Below are positions 42,272 through 51,839 of a stretch of DNA of 56,617 nt, piece after piece. The stretch covers positions 1 through 56,617 of the forward strand of contig JASLHF010000074.1 of NCBI GenBank assembly GCA_030152275.1. The letters are read 5' to 3'. This stretch comes from Acinetobacter sp. (GTDB lineage Bacteria > Pseudomonadota > Gammaproteobacteria > Pseudomonadales > Moraxellaceae). Each line of letters starts with the position of its first letter. Within the stretch, counting starts at the first letter, position 1. Position numbers and translations under genes: made by a program. Below the pieces are notes generated by a model. It made no database searches. It had not been told where the DNA came from and was given only the letters and a program-made list of their open reading frames with translations.

Positions 42272-44851
42272 TTAACTTAACTTAGGTTTGCTAAATTCCA
42301 AATGACCATTTTCACCTGTAATTACAATGTTATCGCCAGCTTGGAACTCACCTGATAGAATTTTTTGCGCCAATGTATTTTCAACTTGCTGCTGAATCGC
42401 GCGTTTCAATGGGCGCGCGCCGTACACTGGATCAAATCCTGCATCAATCAACTGATCGAATGCGCTGTCATCTACCGTTAAACTCATGTCTTTTTCATTT
42501 AAGCGTGAACGCAGACGTGCCAATTGAATATCTGCAATACCGCGGATTTGCGCTTTTTTCAGTGAATGGAAAATTACCAGCTCGTCAATCCGGTTAATAA
42601 ATTCCGGACGGAAATGCTGCGATACCGCACCCATCACAACAGCTCGCACTTCATCATCGGTTGCGCCCTCACCCAACTCACGCACATCGCTTGACCCTAA
42701 GTTGGACGTCATGACAATAACTGTATTTTTGAAGTCCACCACACGGCCTTGAGAATCGGTTAAGCGTCCATCATCCAGCACTTGAAGCAAAATATTGAAT
42801 ACATCAGGATGGGCTTTTTCCACTTCATCAAACAGCACTACGCTATATGGTTTACGGCGCACGGCTTCGGTTAATACACCGCCTTCTTCATAACCCACAT
42901 AACCTGGAGGCGCACCAACCAAACGGCTCACCGAATGTTTTTCCATAAACTCTGACATGTCTATACGGATCATGGCATCGTCGCTGTCAAACAGGAAGTT
43001 CGCCAACGCTTTAGTCAACTCAGTTTTACCTACACCTGTTGGGCCCAAGAATAGGAACGACCCGCTTGGACGGTTCGGATCAGATAGCCCAGCGCGTGAG
43101 CGGCGTACAGCATTAGACACAGCCACAACAGCTTCATCCTGACCCACCACACGGTTATGCAGGAAGTCTTCCATATGCAGCAGCTTCTCACGTTCGCCCT
43201 GCATCATTTTCGCCACAGGTATGCCTGTTGCTGCACTGACAACTTCAGCAATTTCATTATCGGTTACTTTATTGCGCAGAAGCTTAGGCGATTCGTTGTC
43301 TTCGGCAGCCTCAATGCGCTCCAGTTCTTTTTGCAAGTCTGGAATCACGCCATACTGCAAACGTCCAGCCTCACCAAGATCACCTTCACGCTGCGCCTTT
43401 TCTAAAGCGATACGCGCCTGATCCAGTTTAATCTGAATGTCTTTATTGCCTTCAACCAGCGCTTTGTCGGCGCGCCAGACTTCTTCCAAATCGTTATATT
43501 CGGTTTGCGCTTCAGAAATCTGCCGTTCCAAATGTGCAACTTCTGCTTTACTGCCGTCATCATCATCTTTTTTCACCACTTCCAGCTGCATTTTCAACTG
43601 AATTAAACGGCGTTCAAGTTTGTCCAATGCTTCAGGCTTTGAATCCAGCTCCATTTTAATGCGAGAAGCGGCTTCATCAATCAAATCAATGGCTTTGTCC
43701 GGCAGTTGACGGTCTGTAATGTAACGGTGCGACATTTTTGCAGCCGCAATAATCGCCGAGTCTAAAATCTGTACGCCATGGTGCGTTGCATAACGGTCTT
43801 TTAGACCACGAAGAATCGCAATGGTGTCTTCCACACTAGGTTCATCCACCAAAACTTTTTGGAAACGGCGCTCTAAAGCCGCGTCTTTTTCAATAAACTG
43901 ACGGTATTCATCCAGCGTAGTTGCTCCAACACAGCGCAGCTCACCGCGCGCTAATGCAGGTTTCAGCATATTGCCGGCATCCATTGCGCCGTCGCCTTTA
44001 CCAGCACCAACCAGCGTATGCAATTCATCAATAAACAGAATGACGGTGCCTTCTTGTTTAGATAAATCTTTAAGCACCGCTTTGAGGCGTTCTTCAAATT
44101 CGCCGCGGTATTTGGCGCCCGCCAGCAAAGAACCAATATCCAAAGATAAAACACGCTTATCTTTCAGACTTTCTGGCACTTCACCATTGACAATACGCTG
44201 TGCCAGGCCTTCTACAATGGCAGTCTTACCCACACCCGGCTCACCAATCAGTACGGGGTTATTTTTGGTGCGGCGCGATAACACTTGAATGGTGCGGCGA
44301 ATTTCATCATCACGGCCAATTACAGGATCGAGCTTGCCTGCCAGTGCACGTTCAGTCAAATCTAAAGTGTATTTATTTAATGAGTCGCGCTGATCTTCAT
44401 GATTGTTGCTCATGACTTTTTCATCTCCCCGAATTTTTGTAATGACATTGCGCAGGCTTTCCGCTTTTAAGCCAACACTGCTTAATAAAGTTTTGGTTGC
44501 GCCAGTTTCGGCTAAGCCTAAAATAACCCAATCCGTAGACAAAAACTCATCGCCAGCTTTTTGCGCAAAACTGTCTGCCAAATTTAAAGCTTTAACTGCA
44601 TCTGGGCTCAGGTTAATGTCACCAGTAGGATTAGCCAATGTCGGTGCATCAGCTAATGCTTGATTCAATTTGCTTTTAAGTTCAGGGAGATTGGCGCCTG
44701 ACTGCTGAAGCAGGCTCAAATTCGACGCTTCATCAAGCAAAGCGGCTAAAATATGGATGCCTTCAATTGCTGTATGGTCTTTACCCATTGCAAGCGACTG
44801 AGCATCGGATAAAGCTTGCTGCAAACGGTTTGTAAATTTTTCAAAACGCAT
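42272..44851 (-). CDS. clpB: ATP-dependent chaperone ClpB
   Basis: An 859-residue disaggregase. Residues 1-145 form the N-domain, two AAA+ modules carry Walker A GEPGVGKT (203-210) and GPTGVGKTELTKAL (about 610), and residues about 405-525 form the coiled-coil middle domain (EKAQREGDLGEAGRLQYGVI). It works with DnaK to rescue aggregated proteins. A heat-shock promoter lies upstream. Residue 147 is an in-frame Met (MSNNHEDQRDSLN) at the known internal start position of the short ClpB form in E. coli. Confidence 0.98.
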   Translation of the reverse strand: MRFEKFTNRLQQALSDAQSLAMGKDHTAIEGIHILAALLDEASNLSLLQQSGANLPELKSKLNQALADAPTLANPTGDINLSPDAVKALNLADSFAQKAGDEFLSTDWVILGLAETGATKTLLSSVGLKAESLRNVITKIRGDEKVMSNNHEDQRDSLNKYTLDLTERALAGKLDPVIGRDDEIRRTIQVLSRRTKNNPVLIGEPGVGKTAIVEGLAQRIVNGEVPESLKDKRVLSLDIGSLLAGAKYRGEFEERLKAVLKDLSKQEGTVILFIDELHTLVGAGKGDGAMDAGNMLKPALARGELRCVGATTLDEYRQFIEKDAALERRFQKVLVDEPSVEDTIAILRGLKDRYATHHGVQILDSAIIAAAKMSHRYITDRQLPDKAIDLIDEAASRIKMELDSKPEALDKLERRLIQLKMQLEVVKKDDDDGSKAEVAHLERQISEAQTEYNDLEEVWRADKALVEGNKDIQIKLDQARIALEKAQREGDLGEAGRLQYGVIPDLQKELERIEAAEDNESPKLLRNKVTDNEIAEVVSAATGIPVAKMMQGEREKLLHMEDFLHNRVVGQDEAVVAVSNAVRRSRAGLSDPNRPSGSFLFLGPTGVGKTELTKALANFLFDSDDAMIRIDMSEFMEKHSVSRLVGAPPGYVGYEEGGVLTEAVRRKPYSVVLFDEVEKAHPDVFNILLQVLDDGRLTDSQGRVVDFKNTVIVMTSNLGSSDVRELGEGATDDEVRAVVMGAVSQHFRPEFINRIDELVIFHSLKKAQIRGIADIQLARLRSRLNEKDMSLTVDDSAFDQLIDAGFDPVYGARPLKRAIQQQVENTLAQKILSGEFQAGDNIVITGENGHLEFSKPKLS

Positions 44852-44888
44852 TCTTGTTATTCCTCACAACAAATTCTGTACTTGATGG

Positions 44889-44918
44889 ATATATGGGAAC
44901 ACTTGATGACTTTTCAAC
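44889..44918 (-). promoter_or_regulatory. Sigma-32 heat-shock promoter of clpB
   Basis: On the minus strand, GTTGAAA (-35, 44912-44918) and CCCATATAT (-10, 44889-44897) are separated by 14 bases. This matches the sigma-32 pattern CTTGAAA-N11-16-CCCCATNT at most positions. It is about 40 bases upstream of the clpB start codon. Confidence 0.8.
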
Positions 44919-45110
44919 TTAATTTCTTAATATTTTTCAAAAACTTAAATAATTAAGTTTGATAGATTTCAATAATAATATTGGTCTGCTCAAAAAAAAT
45001 TTCAAGTCTTGTGCCTGAAATAATTCCATATTTTTTAAAAGGATATTTCAAAGCGATAAATTGCTTGTATTTTCAATAGATTTAAAAATCAGTGTACTGC
45101 TTTTTTTTGT

Positions 45111-45141
45111 AAAAAAGGCCCATGATTGAATGAGCCTTTTG
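45111..45141 (-). terminator. Terminator after the aldo/keto reductase gene
   Basis: Stem AAAAGGC/GCCTTTT with a 14-base loop; on the minus strand it is followed by a T-rich run. It lies about 25 bases after the reductase stop codon. Confidence 0.75.
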
Positions 45142-45165
45142 TATACGATCATTAACAACCCTAGG

Positions 45166-46215
45166 TTAAGGCGCAGGATTTGGCTGCTGGCGGTGAATAT
45201 CTTCAATGCCTTTTAAAATTTCTTCAGAAAGACTGACGTCAAAGGCGTCAATATTTTCTTTTAACTGCTCTAAACTGGTCGCGCCAATAATAGTACTGGT
45301 GACAAAAAACTGCTGTTTAATAAACGCCAGCGCCAATTGTGTCAGCGTTAGGCCATACTGCTCGGCAAGCTGCGCATACTGTTCGGTTGCCCATTCGCTC
45401 TGGGGATTGCTGTAGCGGCTAAAACGGCTGTATAGGGTTACACGCGCATTGGCCGGACGTGCGCCATTGCGGAATTTTCCAGTCAAATAGCCAAAAGCCA
45501 ACGGTGAATAGGCTAAAAGGCCTATACCTTCATATTTCGCAATTTCAGACATGCCAATTTCATAAGTTCGATTGAGCAGACTGTAAGGATTTTGCACGCT
45601 GACTATTTTTTCCAGGCCTAATGTTTGAGCCAGATGCAGGAATTTTAAGGTGCCCCATGGGGTTTCATTAGACAGGCCAATATGACGGATCCTGCCTTTT
45701 TTTACTTCATTGCTCAGCGCAGTTAAGGTTTCAGCCAAATCCGTTACTTCTCGTTCGTTCTGCGCTTCTGCATTGCCATAGCCCAGCTTGCCGAAAAAAT
45801 TCACTGGACGCTGCGGCCAATGCAGCTGATACAGATCGATATAATCTGTCTGTAAGCGCTTTAAGTTACCGTCCAGCGCCGATTCAATTTCCGAGGCGAT
45901 ATAACGGGTTTGGCCGCCGCGAATTTGGCTGCCGCCTTGCGCCGGACCTGCAATTTTAGAGGCTAAAATAATTTTGTCGCGGCCGCCGCGCGATGCTAGC
46001 CAATTGCCAATAATCGCTTCTGTCGAACCTTGGGTTTCAGGTTTAGGCGGTACAGGATACATTTCTGCTGTATCCCAAAAATTTAAGCCTCGCTCTAAAG
46101 CATAATCTAACTGTAAAAATCCGTCTGCTTGTGTATTTTGCTCGCCAAATGTCATGGTGCCTAAACAAATTTCGGGCACTTGCAGCCCTGACTGACCTAG
46201 TGTTTTCAATCGCAT
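45166..46215 (-). CDS. Aldo/keto reductase, Tas family
   Basis: A 349-residue NADPH-dependent reductase. It has the AKR core LGTMTFGEQN, catalytic Asp/Tyr in FWDTAEMYPVPPKPETQG, Lys in ILASKIAGP and His in LYQLHWPQRPVNFFG; the insertion PVPPKPETQG is characteristic of the Tas subfamily. The start at 46215 (MRLKTLGQSGLQVPEI, AAGGA upstream) is preferred over a frame start at 46248. It stands between crp and clpB with no operon partner. Confidence 0.93.
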   Translation of the reverse strand: MRLKTLGQSGLQVPEICLGTMTFGEQNTQADGFLQLDYALERGLNFWDTAEMYPVPPKPETQGSTEAIIGNWLASRGGRDKIILASKIAGPAQGGSQIRGGQTRYIASEIESALDGNLKRLQTDYIDLYQLHWPQRPVNFFGKLGYGNAEAQNEREVTDLAETLTALSNEVKKGRIRHIGLSNETPWGTLKFLHLAQTLGLEKIVSVQNPYSLLNRTYEIGMSEIAKYEGIGLLAYSPLAFGYLTGKFRNGARPANARVTLYSRFSRYSNPQSEWATEQYAQLAEQYGLTLTQLALAFIKQQFFVTSTIIGATSLEQLKENIDAFDVSLSEEILKGIEDIHRQQPNPAP

Positions 46216-46347
46216 TGCGCTTTTTCCTTGCCGATGTGCAGATTTCAAAATGGATGAGTCAAGCCTACCTCACTCTGATTGAATCTGAAAATCGCAATTT
46301 ACACCAAGTCATGCATATTTAACGGAGAACTTTTAGAAAACACGCAT

Positions 46348-46379
46348 AAAAAAAGCAAACCCTAAGATTTGCTTTTTTT
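46348..46379. terminator. Terminator between crp and the aldo/keto reductase gene
   Basis: A7 run, stem AGCAAA(C)/(A)TTTGCT with a short loop, then T7. It follows the crp stop codon by about 45 bases on the minus strand. Confidence 0.88.
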
Positions 46380-46424
46380 ATTTCACGCCTTAAATAAGCG
46401 CAATATCAGGACTGGCTGAGCAGC

Positions 46425-47135
46425 TTATTCTTCTTCATCAAAGTCTTCTGCAGAAAAATCATTATTTTGCTCTAAAGATGCATCAAAAATTAAGATTGCT
46501 TTCCCGTCTGTTTCAATCATGCCCTGTTCTTCTAGGGTTTTTAAAACACGGCCAACCATTTCACGCGAACAGCCCACAATACGGCCAATTTCTTGACGTG
46601 TTATGCGGATTTGACGGCCATTCGGCAAAATCATCGCTTCAGGCTGTGAAGACAAGTCAATCAGACAGCGAGCAATACGGCCTGACACGTCAATAAACGC
46701 TAAATCAGTGACTTTGCGTGTCGTGTTTTTTAAGCGGCGAACCAGCTGTGCAAAAACTGCATAGCTTAAGTCTGGATATTGCTTGCTTAATTCATGGAAA
46801 TTTTCATAGGTAATCTCAGCTATTTCACATACATCGCGTGTGCGGACTTCCGCAGTACGCTGTGCGTTGGCTTCGAATAAACCCATTTCCCCAAAAAAAT
46901 CACCCGCATTTAAATAGGCAACGACAATTTCACGGTCATCATCTTCACTCAAGATAATGGATACAGACCCCTTCAGAATCAGATATAGAGATTTAGATTC
47001 TGAACCTGCATCAATGATTGTCGTACGCTTCGGGTAACGATTAATATATGCACGTTTTAGTAATGCTTTGACTGACTCTGGGAGCTGGCCCGGAGAAAGC
47101 GCATCTGTGCTTAGTTGTGAAAAGCTTGAAGTCAT
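46425..47135 (-). CDS. vfr: Crp/Vfr-type cAMP receptor protein
   Basis: A 236-residue cyclic-nucleotide-dependent regulator. The cAMP-binding pocket motif GDFFGEMGLFEANAQRTAEV near residue 76 is present, with Arg and Thr contacting the phosphate. A long dimer helix leads to the C-terminal helix-turn-helix ITRQEIGRIVGCSREMVGRV. The extra 20 residues at the C-terminus are acidic (DFSAEDFDEEE). In Acinetobacter and Pseudomonas this protein regulates motility, virulence and carbon use. It is divergent from osmC, with a 147-base intergenic region between. Confidence 0.93.
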   Translation of the reverse strand: MTSSFSQLSTDALSPGQLPESVKALLKRAYINRYPKRTTIIDAGSESKSLYLILKGSVSIILSEDDDREIVVAYLNAGDFFGEMGLFEANAQRTAEVRTRDVCEIAEITYENFHELSKQYPDLSYAVFAQLVRRLKNTTRKVTDLAFIDVSGRIARCLIDLSSQPEAMILPNGRQIRITRQEIGRIVGCSREMVGRVLKTLEEQGMIETDGKAILIFDASLEQNNDFSAEDFDEEE

Positions 47136-47282
47136 GCTAACAGTTCCGATTATAGATAATTTATAGATCGCACAAGACCTAAAATGAACTTGTCACACGC
47201 AAGAGGTGAAATTCCTTATCAACTCAATTTATGTTAGTGTACAGGTACTTCGTAAATTTATAGTTTTTTTTAAGGACTTGCA

Positions 47283-47711
47283 ATGCAATCGAGTGTTCAT
47301 TGGCTAGAGAATGTCGCTTTTGAAGCAAAAACCCAAAGCGGACACACAATTATCATGGATGGATCGCCTGAATACGGCGGTGAAAATCGTGGCGCTCGTC
47401 CAATGGAACTGATTTTAACCGGCCTAGGCGGCTGCGCTTCTTTTGACATTGTCACTATTTTAAAGAAAGCCCGCCAAGACATTACGGATGTTCGCTGTGA
47501 ATTAAGAGCTGATCGTGCAGATACAATTCCTGCTGTATTTACTAAAATTCATTTGCATTTTGTCATTACCGGTAAAGGTGTAAAAGAAAAACAAGTGGCA
47601 AAAGCAGTAGAGCTATCTGCTGAAAAATACTGCTCTGCCAGCAAAATGCTAAGCGATGGCGGCGTTGAAATTACCCACGATTTTGAAATATTAGAAGCAG
47701 AAGCGGTTTAA
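47283..47711 (+). CDS. OsmC family hydroperoxide reductase-like protein
   Basis: A 142-residue protein of the OsmC/YhfA type. The two redox-active cysteines lie in GLGGCASFDIVTIL (about residue 49) and AEKYCSASKML (about residue 118). It reduces organic hydroperoxides in known members; the short N-terminus and RPMELIL motif place it in the YhfA-like subgroup. It is divergent from crp. A terminator follows. Confidence 0.93.
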   Translation: MQSSVHWLENVAFEAKTQSGHTIIMDGSPEYGGENRGARPMELILTGLGGCASFDIVTILKKARQDITDVRCELRADRADTIPAVFTKIHLHFVITGKGVKEKQVAKAVELSAEKYCSASKMLSDGGVEITHDFEILEAEAV

Positions 47712-48064
47712 GTCCTCGCCACTCAAAAAAAAAGCTGCAAATCATGCAGCTTTTTTTGACCGCGTTTTTAGCGATCACATTTTTAATCATTTGGCTTTTT
47801 ATTTCGGTTTATATTTTTCTACTATTTATATTTTTCTGCTAATCGAGCTTAATTTCCTTACACCCTATTTAAAAATAATCAAAAAAATTCAAATTTCATC
47901 CTATAAACTTCTGCGCATGTTACATTCGAAACAGTGTACTTTGCTATTTAAGCCATGCAAAACAGCTTAAATGCCTATACTCGATTTGATCATCGCTAGA
48001 CATTGATCGTTAGTTTTCTTTTATCACCATTTTTTAAGTTGTGCCCTAGTTAGGATGATGCCTT
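47712..48064. other. Intergenic region between osmC-like gene and tehB
   Basis: About 350 bases. It holds the terminator of the OsmC gene and an AT-rich half that should contain the tehB promoter. No coding frame or repeat of note. Confidence 0.5.
47725..47757 (+). terminator. Rho-independent terminator after osmC-like gene
   Basis: A9 run, stem AGCTGCA/TGCAGCT with a 5-base loop, then T7. It lies 14 bases after the stop. Confidence 0.93.
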
Positions 48065-48928
48065 ATGGATAATTTGCTTTGCTATAAACAGTTTCCAATT
48101 TGGACAGCTGAAACCATACCCGCTGGATTTTTAAAAGCGCATAATACCAAGGCTGGATCATGGGCAAAGCTGCAGATTTTTCAAGGCGAGATTGACTTTG
48201 CGATGCTGGATGAGTCTGGTCATATCCTTTCAGAGCATCAATTTACAGCAGACCATCAAGCGCCATTTATTGCTCCGCAAGCATGGCATAAAATTATGTC
48301 TGCCAGTGCAGATGTCCAATGCCAGCTGAGTTTCTATTGCAGTCCTGATGATTATTTTTCAAAAAAATATCAGCTCGCACCCACGCATTCTGAAATTTTA
48401 GCGGCGATGCCAGAGTTAAAGTCAGGCAAAGTACTGGATGTTGGCTGCGGTACAGGACGTAATAGCTTGTATTTGGCGCAGCACGGCTTTGAAGTTGATG
48501 CTTGGGATGTGAATGCCATGAGTATTCAAAAACTCAATGACATCATTCAGGCCGAACAAATACGCCATATTCATACACAGACTCGCGACTTGAACGTGGA
48601 TGCACATATTGACGGCTGTTATGATTTTATCTGCTGTACAGTGGTGATGATGTTCTTAGAGCGTCAAACCATTCCTCATCTGATTGAAAATATGCAGAAA
48701 GCAACCAAAACTGATGGATTTAATTTGATTGTCTGCGCTATGGATACTGCAGATTATCCTGTGCAGCCTGATTTTCCATTTAGCTTTAAGCACAATGAAC
48801 TGGATGAATATTACTTGGGCTGGAAAATTTTAAAATACAATGAAGATGTAGGCGAGCTGCACCGCACCGATGCTGAAGGAAAACGTATCAAGCAGCGTTT
48901 TGCAACCTTATTGGCTCAGAAGATCTAG
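48065..48928 (+). CDS. tehB: Tellurite resistance methyltransferase TehB
   Basis: A 287-residue SAM-dependent methyltransferase. Residues 1-90 form the DUF1971 cupin-like domain (YKQFPIWTAETIPAGFLKAH) seen in longer TehB proteins. The SAM loop is KVLDVGCGTGRNSLYLAQHG near residue 121, followed by the acidic loop D in FEVDAWDVN. It methylates tellurite or selenite to a less toxic volatile form. No tehA gene is adjacent. Confidence 0.92.
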   Translation: MDNLLCYKQFPIWTAETIPAGFLKAHNTKAGSWAKLQIFQGEIDFAMLDESGHILSEHQFTADHQAPFIAPQAWHKIMSASADVQCQLSFYCSPDDYFSKKYQLAPTHSEILAAMPELKSGKVLDVGCGTGRNSLYLAQHGFEVDAWDVNAMSIQKLNDIIQAEQIRHIHTQTRDLNVDAHIDGCYDFICCTVVMMFLERQTIPHLIENMQKATKTDGFNLIVCAMDTADYPVQPDFPFSFKHNELDEYYLGWKILKYNEDVGELHRTDAEGKRIKQRFATLLAQKI

Positions 48929-48967
48929 CACTTTCTAGTGCTGTAAATTGTGCATGCGCTCTCAGAC

Positions 48968-49102
48968 ATGCTGCGTATAAAAATCGAAAAACTATTTGAA
49001 CACACCTTCAGCTATATCCAAACTTGCGCTGAAGCTAAAACCCCGCGTCAGGCAGAGCAGCATTTGATGCAGATGCTAGCCAAGACAGCTTGCAGCAACT
49101 GA
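48968..49102 (+). CDS. Possible small protein of 44 residues
   Basis: An open frame 39 bases after tehB, starting MLRIKIEKLFEHTFSYIQTC and containing KTPRQAEQHLMQMLAKTA. It has no strong ribosome binding site. It looks protein-like, and the terminator at 49136 follows it, so the tehB transcript would include it. I do not recognise a family; it may be chance. Confidence 0.3.
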   Translation: MLRIKIEKLFEHTFSYIQTCAEAKTPRQAEQHLMQMLAKTACSN

Positions 49103-49135
49103 GCAGAACTTGAGAAACGGTATAGCTGCATATGA

Positions 49136-49162
49136 GAAAAACCCGCTCTTGGCGGGTTTTTT
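49136..49162 (+). terminator. Rho-independent terminator after tehB
   Basis: Stem AAAAACCCGC/GCGGGTTTTT with loop TCTTG and a T6 run. It is well placed to end the tehB transcript. Confidence 0.93.
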
Positions 49163-49220
49163 ACAGCAGTTACAACACGATTCAATACTGTTTTAACCAT
49201 ATGGTCTTAGCCATGCAGTC

Positions 49221-50021
49221 TTAGCGCAAACCTTTAAACAAGAAAAAGCATCCGATACAAACCAGCAAAACAGCAAAGCATTTCTTAAGCACTGCCGGTG
49301 ATAAGGCATGCGCAGCTTTGGCGCCAAATTTCGCCGTAAAAAAGCTCATGATACTAATGCCTAAAAAAGCATATACATGCACATAGCCAATGGTATTCGG
49401 CACATTCACCTGCGCGTTCATGCCAAACAGCATAAAGCCCAAAGCGCCGGCAATGGCAATCGGCAAACCGCAGGCAGCCGAAGTGCCCACTGCTTTTTGC
49501 ATCACCACACCATTATGGCTCAAATACGGTACAGTCAAGCTGCCGCCGCCAATCCCAAAAATGGCTGAAGCAATGCCAATCCCCGCGCCTGCACCCATTT
49601 GCGCAGGTGTAGATGGCAAAGCTTTGCTGCTGTCCACGGCCTTTTTCGCGCCCATAAACATAGTATAAGACACCCAAAGCAGGAAAATTCCGACAATCAG
49701 CTGTAAATGAACACCTGACAGCCAGCCCGCAATACCTGCGCCGAAAAAACAGCCCAGCGCCATGCCCGGCGCAAGATTTTTAAATACTGGCCACAAAATA
49801 GCGCCATTTTTATTGTGCGCCATCATTGAGCTGATCGAAGTCACAACGATGGTCGCCAAAGAGGTGCCCAAAGCCAAATGCATAACCACTTCAGGGTCAT
49901 AGCCCATCTGGGTAAAAACGATGTACAGCAATGGGACAATGATGGTGCCGCCGCCCACGCCAAACAGCCCAGCCGCAAAACCTGCGAATGCGCCGATGAT
50001 TAAAAAAGTGATGAGTTCCAC
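49221..50021 (-). CDS. Sulfite exporter TauE/SafE family protein
   Basis: A 266-residue inner-membrane protein with about eight helices in two repeats. The repeat motif GLFGVGGGTIIVPLL and the second copy IFGIGGGSLTVPYL are the TauE/SafE signature. It starts with GTG at 50021. It lies 49 bases downstream of the flavin reductase gene and may be part of the methionine synthase operon, which would fit export of a sulfur compound; the substrate is not known. Confidence 0.92.
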   Translation of the reverse strand: MELITFLIIGAFAGFAAGLFGVGGGTIIVPLLYIVFTQMGYDPEVVMHLALGTSLATIVVTSISSMMAHNKNGAILWPVFKNLAPGMALGCFFGAGIAGWLSGVHLQLIVGIFLLWVSYTMFMGAKKAVDSSKALPSTPAQMGAGAGIGIASAIFGIGGGSLTVPYLSHNGVVMQKAVGTSAACGLPIAIAGALGFMLFGMNAQVNVPNTIGYVHVYAFLGISIMSFFTAKFGAKAAHALSPAVLKKCFAVLLVCIGCFFLFKGLR

Positions 50022-50070
50022 GAGATACTGACTTTATGAAAGAAGTGAAAAGGAGTATTTAAAAATCGGC

Positions 50071-50562
50071 TTAGGCGATTTCCGTTTCCCCAACCTGATG
50101 ATATGCGCGGTTAAAATAAACCAAGGCTTGATCTTCTGCATTCTTCTGAATAGCCACAATTGGACAAATGAAAATGGTATGTGTGCCCACTTCCTGAATT
50201 TGCGCAATTTCACAATCAAAGCTGACCAAAGCATCTTTTAACACGGGTGCGCCCGTTTCCAATTCAGTCCAGCTGCCTAAGGCAAAACGTTCATCTGAAC
50301 TGAGTTTTGAGGCAAAGGCATTCGATAGCTCTTCATGCTGCGCGCCCAAAACATTGACAGTCAAAATTTTGTTTTCCACAAAATTTGCATGTGAACGTGA
50401 TGATTTATTCATACAAACCAATAATGTCGGCGGAGTATCGGTAACGCTGCACACTGCAGATGCGGTAAAGCCATGACGGCCTGATACACCAACGGTAGTG
50501 ACAACATTCACCGCACTGGTTAATGATGACATTGCATTTTTAAAGTCTGTTGCTTCAATCAT
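50071..50562 (-). CDS. Flavin reductase family protein
   Basis: A 163-residue flavin reductase-like protein (HpaC/RutF type). The start SAVNVVTTVGVSGRHGFTAS and the SVTDTPPTLLVCMNKSSRSH block are conserved, with the FMN site in TASAVCSVT. It should supply reduced FMN or FAD to an oxygenase. It lies in a gene group with mesD and mesX, whose oxygen-dependent methionine synthesis could need reduced flavin. AAC-rich upstream region; GGAAC 7 bases before ATG is a weak ribosome binding site. Confidence 0.88.
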   Translation of the reverse strand: MIEATDFKNAMSSLTSAVNVVTTVGVSGRHGFTASAVCSVTDTPPTLLVCMNKSSRSHANFVENKILTVNVLGAQHEELSNAFASKLSSDERFALGSWTELETGAPVLKDALVSFDCEIAQIQEVGTHTIFICPIVAIQKNAEDQALVYFNRAYHQVGETEIA

Positions 50563-50750
50563 GACGTGGTTCCAAATATTTAACTGTATTTCTTAAAAAG
50601 CCGCTATGCCGCAAGACCGCGCTCACTGGCATATCATCTGCTGATATTTTTCAATAACAGGATTAGTTCAACAACACGAATGCTCCCATGTGCCGAAGAT
50701 GATCTTCATGCACATGGAAGTCATTCTGAATAATCACGCTGTGATTGACA

Positions 50751-51779
50751 TTAGCCTGCAAGTTCTTGGCGAATAATTTCTGCGCCAGCACTTAAAGCAT
50801 GCAATTTGCCGCGCGCAACTTCACGGCCCAATGGCGCCATGCCGCAGTTTGTTGACGGATACAACTTATCTGCATCGACAAACTGAAGTGCTTTACGTAA
50901 AGTATTCGCCACTTCTTCCGGTGTTTCAATGGTGTTGCTTGCAACATCAATTGCGCCCACCATGACTTTTTTACCGCGGATCAATTCAATCAAATCCATC
51001 GGTACGTGTGAGTTTTGACATTCAAGCGATACGATATCGATTTTTGATTTTTGCAGTTTCGGGAAAGCTTCTTCGTATTGACGCCATTCAGAACCTAAAG
51101 TTTTTTTCCAATCGGTATTGGCTTTAATGCCGTAACCGTAGCAAATGTGCACCGCAGTTTCACATTTTAAACCTTCAAGCGCACGCTCTAAAGTGGCAAT
51201 ACCCCAGTCATTCACTTCATCAAAGAACACGTTAAATGCCGGTTCATCAAACTGGATGATGTCTACGCCTGCCGCTTCTAATTCACGCGCTTCTTGGTTC
51301 AGAATTTTGGCAAATTCCCACGCTAATTTTTCACGGCTCTTGTAATGACCGTCATATAAAGTATCAATCATGGTCATTGGGCCAGGCAGCGCCCATTTAA
51401 TCGGCTGATCAGTCAATGAACGCAAGAATTTTGCATCTTCAACAAAGACCGGTTTTTGACGAGAAACTGCACCCACGACCGATGGTACGCTGGCATCGTA
51501 ACGGTCACGAATTTTCACGGTTTCGCGTTTTTCAAAATCTACGCCATCCAGATGTTCAATGAACGTGGTCACAAAGTGCTGACGAGTTTGCTCGCCGTCA
51601 CTGACAATATCAATGCCCGCTTGCTGCTGCTCATGCAGCGCCAAACGTAATGCGTCCTTTTTACCGTCCAAAAGCTCTTGACCTTGCAGTTTCCAAGGCG
51701 ACCAAAGTTTTTCTGGTTCTGCCAACCATGATGGTTTCGGTAAGCTGCCTGCTGTTGATGTCGGTAGTAAAATGGCCAT
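50751..51779 (-). CDS. mesD: Folate-independent methionine synthase MesD
   Basis: A 342-residue protein of the MetE C-terminal catalytic type. It lacks the N-terminal half of MetE. Zinc ligands appear in AVHICYGYG (His, Cys), DIVSLECQNSH (Glu context) and STNCGMAPLG (Cys). From what is known of core-MetE families, this length together with an adjacent DUF1852 partner indicates MesD, an oxygen-dependent enzyme that methylates homocysteine with a donor other than methyl-folate. The partner gene mesX is upstream on the same strand, 180 bases away, with a REP-like repeat between. Confidence 0.88.
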   Translation of the reverse strand: MAILLPTSTAGSLPKPSWLAEPEKLWSPWKLQGQELLDGKKDALRLALHEQQQAGIDIVSDGEQTRQHFVTTFIEHLDGVDFEKRETVKIRDRYDASVPSVVGAVSRQKPVFVEDAKFLRSLTDQPIKWALPGPMTMIDTLYDGHYKSREKLAWEFAKILNQEARELEAAGVDIIQFDEPAFNVFFDEVNDWGIATLERALEGLKCETAVHICYGYGIKANTDWKKTLGSEWRQYEEAFPKLQKSKIDIVSLECQNSHVPMDLIELIRGKKVMVGAIDVASNTIETPEEVANTLRKALQFVDADKLYPSTNCGMAPLGREVARGKLHALSAGAEIIRQELAG

Positions 51780-51839
51780 GTCTAATCTTCTATCTCTAAA
51801 TTCGTTTATTTCAGTAATTCTGTCGTAATTAAATCCTCC

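Larger units (their letters stand above)
44852..45165. other. Region between clpB and the aldo/keto reductase gene
   Basis: About 310 AT-rich bases that contain the clpB heat-shock promoter and, at 45113-45140, the terminator of the aldo/keto reductase gene. No coding frame is recognised. Confidence 0.6.

Noticed and set aside
43963..44288. Antisense open frames within clpB
   Set aside because: They mirror conserved clpB codons and lack starts with ribosome binding sites.
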